Positions 40,526-49,544 of a stretch of DNA of 64,000 nt are shown one piece after another. This DNA is from Calothrix sp. NIES-4101 (GTDB taxonomy: Bacteria; Cyanobacteriota; Cyanobacteriia; Cyanobacteriales; Nostocaceae), in assembly GCA_004296455.1 (NCBI GenBank), contig AP018280.1, forward strand, positions 1,240,001-1,304,000. The letters are read 5' to 3'. The notes beneath the pieces are model-generated. The model saw nothing but the letters and a program-made list of their open reading frames with translations. It was not told where the DNA came from and did no database searches. Position numbers and translations under genes: made by a program. Position 1 is the first letter of the stretch. Each line of letters starts with the position of its first letter.

Positions 40526-41767
40526 ATGAAATTAATTCTCCCGAAAATGAAAAAAAATATTAATCAAAAAATCCTATTATTTGCATCTTTGACAGCTATA
40601 GTAACAGCGTGCGGTGGTGCTAATACTAGTACTACTTCAGTTAGCAATACGACAAATAATAATTCAGTATCAGCAGCAATTCCCATTGGTATTGCCTTTT
40701 CTCAAACAGGAAATGCAGCATTACTTGGTCAAGATGGGATTCATGGAGTTAAAATTGCTGAAAAATATTTTAATGATAAAGGTGGTGTCAATGGTACACC
40801 AATTAAACTTGTGATTCAAGATGCTGGTGGAGAAGAACAAACAGCAATCAATGCTTTTCAAACACTAATAAATAAAGATAAGGTAGTTGGTATAATTGGT
40901 CCTACTTTATCACAACAAGCATTTAGTGCCGATCCGATCGCTGAACGTGCAAAAATACCTGTAATTGCCGCATCAAATACTGCTAAAGGAATTCCCGAAA
41001 TTGGTGATTATATTGCCAGAGTTTCAGCACCAATTGTTACTGTTGCTCCAAATGCTGTCAAAGCCGCTCTTAAGCAAAATCCTAATATTAAAAAAGTCGC
41101 TGTTTTCTACGCTCAAAATGATACTTTTAATAAAACAGAGACTGAGATTTTCCAAAAAACAGCTAAAGATTTAGGATTAGAAATAGTCACTGTTCAAAAA
41201 TTTCAAACCACAGATACTGACTTTCAGAGCCAAGCCACAAATGCAATTAATTTAAAACCGGATTTAGCGATTATATCGGGTTTAGCAGCAGATGGTGGCA
41301 ACTTAGTGAGACAATTACGGGAACTTGGTTATAAAGGTTTAATTGTTGGTGGAAATGGCTTGAATACTTCTAATGTCTACAAAGTTTGTAAAGCCCTATG
41401 TGACGGTGTAATCATTGCACAAGCATATAGTCCCGAACATCCGAACGAAATTAATAAAACATTTCGTCAAACTTATCTCAGTACATATAAAATAGAGCCA
41501 CCTCAATTTAGTGGGCAAGCTTTTACAGCAGTCCAGGTATATGTTGAAGCATTGAAAGCGTTAGATAAAAAGACAAAAATTAGTGTTTTATCTCTACCAC
41601 AATTACGCACTGAATTAAATAAAGAAATATTAGCTGGTAAATATGATACTCCGGTGGGAGAAATCTCATTTACCCCCACAGGTGAAGTGGTGCAAAAAGA
41701 TTTTTATGTTGCCCAAATCAAAATGGATAAAGATGGCAATAATGGGAAATTTGCATTTATTAAGTAA
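40526..41767 (+). CDS. Branched-chain/neutral amino acid ABC transporter, substrate-binding lipoprotein
   Basis: Periplasmic binding protein of the LivK/NatB type, 414 aa from the ATG at 40526; the ATG at 40547 (MKKNINQKILLFASL) is an equally good start. The lipobox ends VTAC, followed by a Thr/Ser/Asn linker. The mature part opens IPIGIAFSQTGNAALLGQDGIHGVKIAEKYFN, the family's ligand-lobe signature, and contains IGPTLSQQAFSADPIAERAKIPVIAAS. First gene of a five-gene set (binding protein, two permeases, two ATPases), like the N-I neutral amino acid system (nat) of Anabaena; substrate not proven. Confidence 0.93.
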   Translation: MKLILPKMKKNINQKILLFASLTAIVTACGGANTSTTSVSNTTNNNSVSAAIPIGIAFSQTGNAALLGQDGIHGVKIAEKYFNDKGGVNGTPIKLVIQDAGGEEQTAINAFQTLINKDKVVGIIGPTLSQQAFSADPIAERAKIPVIAASNTAKGIPEIGDYIARVSAPIVTVAPNAVKAALKQNPNIKKVAVFYAQNDTFNKTETEIFQKTAKDLGLEIVTVQKFQTTDTDFQSQATNAINLKPDLAIISGLAADGGNLVRQLRELGYKGLIVGGNGLNTSNVYKVCKALCDGVIIAQAYSPEHPNEINKTFRQTYLSTYKIEPPQFSGQAFTAVQVYVEALKALDKKTKISVLSLPQLRTELNKEILAGKYDTPVGEISFTPTGEVVQKDFYVAQIKMDKDGNNGKFAFIK

Positions 41768-41880
41768 TCTTAGTTAATAGTTAATTCTTTGATAGATATT
41801 GGGCATGGGGAATTGGACATTAATCAATCTTGCTTTCTCCTATTTCTCCCAATATCCTTTTCCTTTCTCATTTTAAAATA

Positions 41881-42831
41881 ATGACTATAACGCTATTTTT
41901 CCAACAACTTCTCAACGGTTTATCCATTGGTAGTACATATGCAATTTTTGCTTTAGGATATACTCTAGTTTACTCAATTCTGGGAATTATTAATTTATCA
42001 CATGGTGCAGTTTTTACTTTAGGAGCATATTTTACTTATGCGCTAATGGGAGGTGTATTTGGTTTTAGTGGAGTGTTAGCAAATGCCGCTTTACCTTTTG
42101 GTTTACCGTTCATTTTGGCATTAATTTTGGGTAGCATTTTTGCTGGATTAGTGGGAGTAATAATCGAAAGGTTCGCATTTTTACCATTGCGACGTAAAGG
42201 GTCAGACCCCTTGTTAACTGTTGTTTCTAGTTTAGGAATTGCCCAAATTATTGTTAATCTTATTCAATATTTAGTAGGAGCAGAAAATTATACTTTTCCA
42301 GCAAATACTTACGGAAACTTGCCACCTGCAATTAACTTTGGGACTCCTGAAAATCCGATTCCTATTCGTACAGTACAAATAGTGATTTTTGTTATTTCAG
42401 TAATAGTAGTGGCAATTTTAACTTATTTTATTAACCGGACTAAATATGGTAAAGCAATGCAAGCGATCGCAGAAGACCCGATTACTGCTAGTCTATTAGG
42501 GATAAATAGCGATTTCTTTATTGTTTTTACCTTTTTTATCAGCAGTTTCTTAGCCGGTATGGCAGGAACATTACTCGCTTCTAGTGTTAGTATTGCTGGT
42601 CCTTATTTTGGTATTGCTTTTGGATTACGAGGCTTGGCAGTAATAGTTTTAGGTGGTTTAGGTAGCATTCCCGGTGCAGTTGTGGGAGGCTTTTTAATTG
42701 GGATAGTGGAAGCGTTTGTTCCAGAGCAATATTCAGGATATAAAGATGCTGTTGCTTTTGGAATTTTATTTATTATGCTCTTAGTCAGACCTCAAGGGTT
42801 ACTGGGTAGAAAATTTATTCAAAAAGTTTAA
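41881..42831 (+). CDS. livH: Branched-chain amino acid ABC transporter permease, LivH type
   Basis: First permease of the HAAT transporter, 316 aa. The frame is open further upstream, but the ATG at 41881 (MTITLFFQQLLNGLSIGSTYAIFALGYTLVYSILGI) matches the family start. About eight membrane segments are visible. The coupling loop TKYGKAMQAIAEDPITASLLGI lies near 195-217. It follows the binding-protein gene by about 110 nt. In Anabaena the corresponding protein is NatD or NatC. Confidence 0.94.
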   Translation: MTITLFFQQLLNGLSIGSTYAIFALGYTLVYSILGIINLSHGAVFTLGAYFTYALMGGVFGFSGVLANAALPFGLPFILALILGSIFAGLVGVIIERFAFLPLRRKGSDPLLTVVSSLGIAQIIVNLIQYLVGAENYTFPANTYGNLPPAINFGTPENPIPIRTVQIVIFVISVIVVAILTYFINRTKYGKAMQAIAEDPITASLLGINSDFFIVFTFFISSFLAGMAGTLLASSVSIAGPYFGIAFGLRGLAVIVLGGLGSIPGAVVGGFLIGIVEAFVPEQYSGYKDAVAFGILFIMLLVRPQGLLGRKFIQKV

Positions 42832-42877
42832 ATGGAATCATTCAAGGGTTAGTTAATATTAATAATTGTAGTAAATT

Positions 42878-43822
42878 ATGAGTGATTTTTTCAATACTTA
42901 CGGTTCTTTAATTGTCTTAATGGTACTGTATTCCCTATTAGGATTATCTTTATATTTACCCTTGATGGCAGGACAATTATCTTTGGCAAGTCCAGGTTTT
43001 TATGCTTTGGGTGGATATATTGCTGCAATTCTTTCCACAACTATATTTCGTCAATCAGATGGAACTTTCCCCATCCATTTACTCTTAATTGAAATGCTAA
43101 TTTCCGGCGTGTTGTCTGGATTATTGGGGTTATTAGTCGGTTTTCCAGTATTAAGATTACGAGGCATCTATTTAGCGATCGCCACAATTGCTTTTGTTGA
43201 AGTTTTACGAGTTATTGCCTTAAATTTAGAGATTACAGGAGGTGCAATTGGTATTCCTGGCATACCTCAACCGTTCGCATCACCAATTGAATATTTATGG
43301 ATTGCTTTACCTTTATTAATTATCACAATGATATTGATTTATCGTCTGGAACGGGTGCGAGTAGGGAAAGCATTAATTGCCATTCGTGAAGATGAATTAG
43401 CTGCCAGTTCAATGGGAATTAATTCAACTCACTACAAAGTGATTGCATTTACATTAGGAGCTATTTTAGCTGGGATGGTGGGGACGATTAGCGCTCATTT
43501 TCTGAATACCTGGAATACCAGACAAGGTACTTTTGATGCCAGCATTATTTTTCTAACTTTTGTTCTAATTGGTGGTTCTCGTACCTTTCTAGGTTCAGTT
43601 GTTGGTGGTATGGTATTTACGGCGTTACCAGAAGTTTTGAGAGGACTGGCTGATACTGGTGGTTTACCGACTTGGTTAGCGCAGTTCCTACGGGATGGTA
43701 GATTAATGATTTTTGGTTTTTTAATCGTATTTGGTACTATATTTTTTCCCCAAGGACTTGTGACACCTAAGATTTTCCAAAAATTTAAGAAAATTAGCAA
43801 GACAATGAGAAATAATAATTAG
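42878..43822 (+). CDS. livM: Branched-chain amino acid ABC transporter permease, LivM type
   Basis: Second permease, 314 aa, with about eight membrane segments. Family blocks are LSLASPGFYALGGYIAA near 31-48, LRLRGIYLAIATIAFVEVLR near 88-107, and the coupling loop RVGKALIAIREDELAASSMGI near 163-185. It forms the heterodimeric channel with the LivH-type protein. The ATG is at 42878, 46 nt after livH. Confidence 0.94.
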   Translation: MSDFFNTYGSLIVLMVLYSLLGLSLYLPLMAGQLSLASPGFYALGGYIAAILSTTIFRQSDGTFPIHLLLIEMLISGVLSGLLGLLVGFPVLRLRGIYLAIATIAFVEVLRVIALNLEITGGAIGIPGIPQPFASPIEYLWIALPLLIITMILIYRLERVRVGKALIAIREDELAASSMGINSTHYKVIAFTLGAILAGMVGTISAHFLNTWNTRQGTFDASIIFLTFVLIGGSRTFLGSVVGGMVFTALPEVLRGLADTGGLPTWLAQFLRDGRLMIFGFLIVFGTIFFPQGLVTPKIFQKFKKISKTMRNNN

Positions 43823-43944
43823 AAGAAAGCTGATAACAGATAATTTCGATAATTAATCAATTATCAAGATATTACTAATTAACTTTTTACAATATTGTTT
43901 AAAAGTGATTTTATCTAATCTTACATCCAATTAATTAATTGAGC

Positions 43945-44721
43945 ATGTCAACAAATAACCTAACTGTATTAGCAGCTAAAGCCTTGACTCGTCGATTTGG
44001 TGGTCTAGTTGCAGTTAATAATATCTCATTTTCTGTGAATAAAGATGAAATTTTTGGTTTAATTGGCCCGAATGGTGCGGGTAAAACCACACTTTTTAAT
44101 TTAATTACAGGTTTAATTCCTCCTTCTGAGGGAAATTTAATTTATCAAGGTCAAGAAATAGCTGGCAAAAAACCGGATGAAATTGCATCATTAGGGATTG
44201 CAAGAACATTTCAAAATATCCGCTTATTTGGTGAACTTTCGGCGTTAGAAAATGTAGTTATTGGCAGGCATTTACATACAAAAAGTAATCTATTTACAGG
44301 TGTATTGGGAATACCTCCCGCACCACAGGAAGAAAAATATAGCCAAGAAAAAGCACTAGAATTATTAGAATTAGTTGGTTTGCAAAATCGTATCGAAGAA
44401 CAAGCAAAAAACTTCCCCTATGGAGAACAAAGACGCTTAGAAATAGCTCGTGCTTTAGCATTAGAACCGCAAATTTTGTTACTTGACGAGCCAGCAGCCG
44501 GAATGAATCCCAGTGAAAAACAGCAATTGAGCGATTTTATCAAGCAAATTCGTAATCAATTTAGTCTGACTATCATCTTAATTGAACACCATGTTCCCCT
44601 AGTGATGGGATTATGCGATCGCATTGCTGTCTTAAACTTTGGACAACTCATTGCTTTAGATAAACCGGCAATTGTCCGAGAAAATCCAGCCGTGATTGAA
44701 GCATATTTGGGAAATGAATAA
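43945..44721 (+). CDS. livG: Branched-chain amino acid ABC transporter ATPase, LivG type
   Basis: First cytoplasmic ATPase of the set, 258 aa from the ATG at 43945 (a TTG two codons upstream is ignored). Walker A GPNGAGKT, the LivG-specific GIARTFQNIRLF Q-loop, a divergent signature FPYGEQRRLEIARAL and Walker B ILLLDEPAAGMNP are all present. The 120-nt gap before it contains GATAATT-AATC-AATTATC (43848-43865), a 7-bp hairpin without a T-tail. Confidence 0.95.
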   Translation: MSTNNLTVLAAKALTRRFGGLVAVNNISFSVNKDEIFGLIGPNGAGKTTLFNLITGLIPPSEGNLIYQGQEIAGKKPDEIASLGIARTFQNIRLFGELSALENVVIGRHLHTKSNLFTGVLGIPPAPQEEKYSQEKALELLELVGLQNRIEEQAKNFPYGEQRRLEIARALALEPQILLLDEPAAGMNPSEKQQLSDFIKQIRNQFSLTIILIEHHVPLVMGLCDRIAVLNFGQLIALDKPAIVRENPAVIEAYLGNE

Positions 44722-44739
44722 AAATCATCAGTTAATTAT

Positions 44740-45459
44740 ATGAATAATGAAATTACTATATTAGAAACTAAAGACCTCTGTGTTAACTACGGCGGTATTC
44801 AAGCACTAGAAAATATCAATTTATATATTAATATTGGCGAAGTAGTGACACTCGTTGGTGCCAACGGTGCCGGGAAAACAACTACCCTTCGCGCTATCTC
44901 CAAAATTGTGAATATTCGCAGTGGTGATATTATCTACAATGGGCGTACGATTGTTCGCCGTCCTTCCCATGAAATAGTCGAATTAGGGATAGCTCATTGT
45001 CCCGAAGGCAGGCGAGTTTTAGCTAAACAAACTGTATATGATAACTTGCTTTTAGGCGCATTTATTCGTCACAATCAAGCCGAAATTAAAGCCGATATTC
45101 AAACACAATTTCAACTATTTCCCCGACTTGCCGAACGTCGTCATCAACTCGCCGGAACCCTAAGCGGAGGGGAACAACAAATGTTAGCGATCGCTCGTGC
45201 ATTAATGAGTAGACCCAAGCTGCTATTATTAGACGAACCCAGTTTAGGTTTAGCACCGGCGATCGTACGAGAAATTTTTACAATTATCGAAAATTTACGC
45301 GCCACAGGTATGACTATTTTATTAGTCGAACAAAATGCTAATTTAGCACTGCAAATTGCTGATAGAGGTTATGTTTTAGAAGCTGGTAGGATTACCTTAC
45401 AAGGCAACGCTTCCGAGCTAATTGTTGATGAACGAGTCAAAAAAGCTTACTTAGGATAA
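44740..45459 (+). CDS. livF: Branched-chain amino acid ABC transporter ATPase, LivF type
   Basis: Second ATPase, 239 aa. Walker A GANGAGKTTT, Q-loop region GIAHCPEGRRVLAKQTVYDNL (LivF signature), LSGGEQQMLAIARALM, and Walker B LLLLDEPSLGLAP with catalytic Glu. The ATG at 44740 is 18 nt after livG, so the two are co-transcribed. With it the transporter is complete: one binding protein, two permeases and two ATPases in order. Confidence 0.95.
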   Translation: MNNEITILETKDLCVNYGGIQALENINLYINIGEVVTLVGANGAGKTTTLRAISKIVNIRSGDIIYNGRTIVRRPSHEIVELGIAHCPEGRRVLAKQTVYDNLLLGAFIRHNQAEIKADIQTQFQLFPRLAERRHQLAGTLSGGEQQMLAIARALMSRPKLLLLDEPSLGLAPAIVREIFTIIENLRATGMTILLVEQNANLALQIADRGYVLEAGRITLQGNASELIVDERVKKAYLG

Positions 45460-45553
45460 TTCCAATTTTGACTAGTGCAGATCGGCGGAAATAAACCAAC
45501 CATTGCAAATAGACAAAAAGCTTGTTTTATGGGCTTTATTCCTTCTGCCTCTC

Positions 45554-45600
45554 CGCAGTTGCTACAACGGGGGGAACCCCCGCAACGCGCTGCTCTCTGC
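45554..45600. repeat. GC-rich interspersed hairpin repeat
   Basis: GTTG and CGGGGG (45558-45574) pair with CCCCCG and CAAC (45577-45586) around an AA turn. The phrase TTGCTACAACGGGGGGAACC is one I recognise as a common interspersed palindrome in cyanobacterial intergenic DNA. A short plus-strand frame across it is not a gene. Confidence 0.6.
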
Positions 45601-45673
45601 CTTCTTACTTCTGCCTTCAAGTACTAGATTTCTAGCTCTTTTTCTGCTGGATAAAAATACTGGATGGGTCAAA

Positions 45674-45708
45674 CCAATTCACAATTACCAATTCGCAATT
45701 ACCAATGA
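45674..45708. repeat. Heptamer tandem repeat (STRR)
   Basis: Five consecutive heptamers: CCAATTC, ACAATTA, CCAATTC, GCAATTA, CCAATGA. The array ends a few bases before the stop codon of the frameshifted DUF1963 gene. It is the same class as the arrays at 32614 and 47708. Confidence 0.75.
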
Positions 45709-45713
45709 TTTGC

Positions 45714-46518
45714 TCAATTTCGCATGAAATAAGACTCAACCTTGCTAAAGTCTAAATTGGCTAGATCGCTATCCTCAATAAAAAAGTAAAAATAATCATC
45801 AACATTATCTGGGTGGTTAAGTTCCAAGAGCAATTCTCCTTTTGCATCTCCTACCGTTTCGCTGACATAGGAGTGAAATTCTACTTCTCCACCGAGTTTG
45901 TTGATGCGCCGATTGATTGTTTCCTGCTCATCTTCCTGATTCAACCAAACATCAAATTCCCCAGAGAGTGTTTTCAGTTCTTCGGGAATATCGAAAGTCT
46001 TAGCATAGCCATCACGAGTAACGCAAAATAAATCTTGTTGTGCAGAAAAGGTTAATGAGTAAATTCCCTCGTACCATTCCCGCTCGTACGCAAACTCTGC
46101 TAAAAAGCTGAAGTCAGTAATTAAGTTATTTCTGTCCTGAATAATTTCCGGAAAGTAGAGAATACGATGTTGTTCAGGACTCAGTTGAGCCATCGGCGCA
46201 TCTAAGCCAGAGTAAAACTGCAAAATCCCCTTTCGGGGTAAGCTCAACCCGTCAATGATTGGCAAATTAGCACAGTTGAAACATCATCATCTCACCTGTT
46301 TTGCGATCGCTGGGATAGTCTGTTCCTTGTGGCAGGTAAGGGTAGCCTCCTATTTTGCTCTGCCAGGGTTCTGACGGCTCTGCTTCCCAAGGTGCATCCA
46401 ACCATTGAAGTTCTTCTCCAACATGAATTTTGATATAGGGCTGCAAGTTAGATTCTAGAAAAGCTTGTAGTGGCTCAAACTGAGATGGGAAATCACGGAG
46501 AAGAAATGGAGTATCCAT
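45714..46518 (-). pseudogene. DUF1963 (YwqG-like) gene interrupted by a frameshift
   Basis: Two adjacent minus-strand frames together look like one ~265-aa DUF1963 protein. The first (46518 to 46267, 83 aa) has the N-terminal family block SKIGGYPYLPQGTDYP...TGEMMMFQLC then stops; the second (from about 46280 to 45714) continues with NCANLPIIDG, PRKGILQFY, and the C-terminal part to SYFMRN in another frame. The junction is at TTTCAACTGTGCTAATTTG (about 46266-46284), where loss of one CAACT-like unit or a net indel would explain the break. It could also be a sequencing error. The family's role is unknown. Confidence 0.75.
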
Positions 46519-46709
46519 TTTTGGAGAACATTTTTTACTTCCGTAATTATATATTCTGTATTCTCAGGTACAACATTTTATGCGTTTACCCTGGAAACTT
46601 CTCCTATTCTTTAAACCCGTAATCTACCGAAACATGCGATTATATTAAATCTTTACTAGGAGCAACATCTTAGTAAAGCTACGCTAACGCACTCCTCCAT
46701 AATCTCCGA

Positions 46710-47357
46710 ATGTCTCAAATTATCTGGATAGTTAGACACGCCAACCGTCTTGACTTCGTAAATCCTGACTGGTTTCTCACTGCCGAACGTCGTTACGATC
46801 CGCCACTCTCGGAAGATGGTTTCATCCAAGCCAAGCAGCTAGCAAATCGTCTTCAAGGAGAAAATATTCATCATATTTTTGCATCACCTTTCCTGAGGAC
46901 GGTACAAACAGCCAATGCAGTTGCCGAAATCCTGGATTTACCAATTAAATTAGAAACAGGACTGAGCGAGTGGCTCAACCCAGAATGGATGGATGAAGAA
47001 CCCAAGCGGCATCCTATCAGCGAACTCGCCCAAATTTATCCCCGCATAGATACCAGCTACACTCCCTTAATTGCGGCTAAATATCCAGAAACCCACGCAC
47101 AAGTCAGAGCGCGTTCCGGGCAAACCGCTCGATGTTTGGTTACAGAATATTCGCCAGAAAATATACTGCTAGTAGGACACGGTGCATCGGTAAATGGCGC
47201 TGTAATTGGAATAGCAGGGGCAGATACCTACCAAGCCGAAAAAGTCCGATTGTGTAGCATCTTTAAACTAGTTCGCAAACATCCGGAATGGTGGATTGAA
47301 ATTAAGGGTGATACATCACACTTGACAGAAATAGAAGAAATGGTTCGATTTAATTAG
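46710..47357 (+). CDS. Histidine phosphatase family protein
   Basis: Phosphoglycerate-mutase-like phosphatase, 215 aa, cytosolic. Catalytic VRHANR (Arg 9, phospho-acceptor His 10, Arg 13), ASPFLRTVQTA (Arg 63), the acid in GLSEW (Glu 86) and VGHGAS (His 157) make a full active site. The insert LTAERRYDPPLSEDG is common in small-molecule or UBASH3-like members. Substrate unknown. It is divergent from the DUF1963 pseudogene, with a ~190-bp gap that holds no other gene. Confidence 0.92.
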   Translation: MSQIIWIVRHANRLDFVNPDWFLTAERRYDPPLSEDGFIQAKQLANRLQGENIHHIFASPFLRTVQTANAVAEILDLPIKLETGLSEWLNPEWMDEEPKRHPISELAQIYPRIDTSYTPLIAAKYPETHAQVRARSGQTARCLVTEYSPENILLVGHGASVNGAVIGIAGADTYQAEKVRLCSIFKLVRKHPEWWIEIKGDTSHLTEIEEMVRFN

Positions 47358-47799
47358 TTCTGTAATCAGTTAATTGCCAGTCAGATTGAACTAATAAGCA
47401 AGGATTCATAACTAACAGAAGCATCACAAATTCTGTAAAAATGTAATATGACGTGAGTATCTTAGGGGAGGCGAGCGATTGACACAAATACAATATGACC
47501 TCTCTCCACATCTCTCGATCGCCAGGTAAAAAGCTGAAAAGCCTAATTTTACGTTTCAATCATCTAAGTTGATAGTCCCTTCCTGAACAGAAAAAGAGTT
47601 GGGGTTATACCATTTCACTAAAATCGTGAAACATATCCAAATTCTGAAACCCTTGTAAAATCAGGATTTCTTAATTGCGTAGCTTGCTTCTCGCGACAGC
47701 GAGTATTGCGAATTGCGAATTGCGAATTGTGAATTGGTATTAGGCTCCATCAACCTCACGTTAATATATCGTGTCTCTAAAAATCTCACATCCAAAAGC
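47358..47799. other. Intergenic region with perfect heptamer array
   Basis: About 440 bp with no gene. At 47708-47735 there are three GCGAATT heptamers plus one GTGAATT in perfect tandem (STRR). Upstream, TTTCAC/GTGAAA near 47610-47629 is a small inverted repeat. The glk frame is open through the array but the upstream part is not glucokinase sequence. Confidence 0.7.
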
Positions 47800-48825
47800 A
47801 TGATGAACTTATTACTAGCAGGGGATATTGGCGGTACAAAAACTATTTTGCGTTTAGTTGATGCATCCGAGAAACAACAATTACGAACGCTGTACGAATA
47901 TACTTATCGCAGTGGTGATTATACTGACTTGGTGCCGATGGTACGTGAATTTTTGGCATTAGCCAAAGCCGGCACACCGCAAAAAGCATGTTTTGGGATT
48001 GCTGGCCCTGTAGTTGATAATACAGCCAAATTGACAAATTTAGCCTGGTACTTAGATAGCGATCGCCTCCAAGACGAATTAGGCATTGCCCAAATTTCCC
48101 TCATTAATGATTTTGCCGCCGTTGGTTACGGCATTTTAGGTTTAGAGACTCAAGATGTCTTTACCTTACAACCTGGTAAACCCCTAACTCATGCCCCCAT
48201 TGCCATCATTGGTGCTGGAACTGGACTCGGACAAGGATTTTTAATCAAACAGGGACAAGACTATTATGTATACCCATCGGAAGGTGGACATGCTGATTTT
48301 GCCCCCCGCAGTGAACTAGAATTTTTGCTGCTCAAATACTTGCTCGACAAACATGACATCCAAAGGGTTTCCGTCGAACGGGTTGTCTCCGGACTAGGAA
48401 TTTTATCTATATATCAATTTTTGCGAGATAGGAAAATTACCAGCGAATCCCCAGAAATTGCCCAAGCCATGCGAACCTGGGAACAAGAAGCCGGACAGGA
48501 AAAAACTATCGATCCAGGTGCCATAATTGGGACTGCGGCACTGGCAGGAAGCGATCGCCTTTCAGAACAAACCATGCAACTCTTTGTCGAAGCTTATGGT
48601 GCCGAAGCTGGAAACCTAGCTTTGAAACTACTCCCCTACGGAGGATTATATCTTGCTGGTGGTATTGCTCCCAAAATTCTCCCCCTCATCCAAAAACATG
48701 ATTTTCTGCTGCACTTTAGCCAGAAAGGAAGAATGCGAAGCATCCTCGAAAACATCCCCGTTCATATTATTCTCAACCAACAAGTCGGTTTAATTGGTGC
48801 TGCTATTTGTGCGGCTAGGTTATAA
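47800..48825 (+). CDS. glk: Glucokinase
   Basis: ROK-independent (Glk/GCK) ATP-dependent glucokinase: glucose to glucose-6-phosphate, cytosolic, 341 aa. Phosphate-binding LAGDIGGTKT is at the start, the catalytic Asp lies in SLINDFAAVGYG, and GAGTGLGQGFL, EGGHADFAPR and LAGGIAPKIL follow. The frame is open 29 codons upstream across a heptamer repeat, but the ATG at 47800 (or 47803) gives the family's normal length. Confidence 0.95.
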   Translation: MMNLLLAGDIGGTKTILRLVDASEKQQLRTLYEYTYRSGDYTDLVPMVREFLALAKAGTPQKACFGIAGPVVDNTAKLTNLAWYLDSDRLQDELGIAQISLINDFAAVGYGILGLETQDVFTLQPGKPLTHAPIAIIGAGTGLGQGFLIKQGQDYYVYPSEGGHADFAPRSELEFLLLKYLLDKHDIQRVSVERVVSGLGILSIYQFLRDRKITSESPEIAQAMRTWEQEAGQEKTIDPGAIIGTAALAGSDRLSEQTMQLFVEAYGAEAGNLALKLLPYGGLYLAGGIAPKILPLIQKHDFLLHFSQKGRMRSILENIPVHIILNQQVGLIGAAICAARL

Positions 48826-48936
48826 TCTGTACTTTGATCATCCATAGGTTCAACCAAGAGTTGTGGCTACATCAAGTTGCTTTTTCCCCAATTACTAGAG
48901 AAAATGCGATCGTCTAAAATTCTGGAGTGAATAAAT

Positions 48937-49326
48937 ATGGCATTTGAATATCCCGAAGAATTGAAATATCTCGATACCCACGAATACGTGCGTTTAGAAG
49001 GTGATATTGCTACCATTGGTATTACCGCATTTGCTGTAGATCAACTAGGGGATATCGTATTTCTAGAACTTCCAGAAGTCGGTGACGGAATTGCTAAAGG
49101 TGATAGTTTCGGGACAATCGAATCAGTAAAAGCCGTTGAAGAATTGAATGCACCCATTACCGGAATCATCATTGAACGAAACGACATATTAATTGACGCA
49201 CCCGAACAAGTGGCTGATGATCCATACGGAGAGGGCTGGTTATTAAAAGTCCGTATTGATGATCCTAGTGAAATCGACGATGCCATGACAGCCGATGAGT
49301 ATAGCCTTCAAGTAGAAGGAAGTTAA
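48937..49326 (+). CDS. gcvH: Glycine cleavage system H protein
   Basis: Lipoyl carrier of the glycine decarboxylase complex, 129 aa, which shuttles the aminomethyl group from P to T and L proteins. The lipoylated Lys 65 is in [39 protein letters not shown] and [14 protein letters not shown] complete the family pattern. GGAG about 9 nt upstream supports the ATG at 48937. It is followed by gcvP, separated by ~220 nt that contain a 13-bp tandem repeat (AAGGTTGGGTGAA, about 49331-49356) and HIP1 sites. Confidence 0.97.
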   Translation: MAFEYPEELKYLDTHEYVRLEGDIATIGITAFAVDQLGDIVFLELPEVGDGIAKGDSFGTIESVKAVEELNAPITGIIIERNDILIDAPEQVADDPYGEGWLLKVRIDDPSEIDDAMTADEYSLQVEGS

Positions 49327-49544
49327 ATCCAAGGTTGGGTGAAAAGGTTGGGTGAAGGCAGGCGATCGCTATTGGCAGCTATACAATGGGTCTATAAATG
49401 GGCGATCGCCACCGCAACCCCACACATCAGCAAATATTTTCGATAAATGTTTTCGATAAATTTATCTAATATTCGAGTAAAAATTATGAAGTTACAAATC
49501 TACTTGTTGCAAAATATTAAATAGTCACGTCTGGAGACGAGTTT

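Noticed and set aside
45503-45727. 74-codon plus-strand frame after livF
   Set aside because: It passes through an interspersed hairpin repeat and a heptamer array.
48826-48936. Possible glycine riboswitch before gcvH
   Set aside because: The 110-nt leader has no tandem aptamer-like helices; none of the conserved glycine aptamer sequence is seen.
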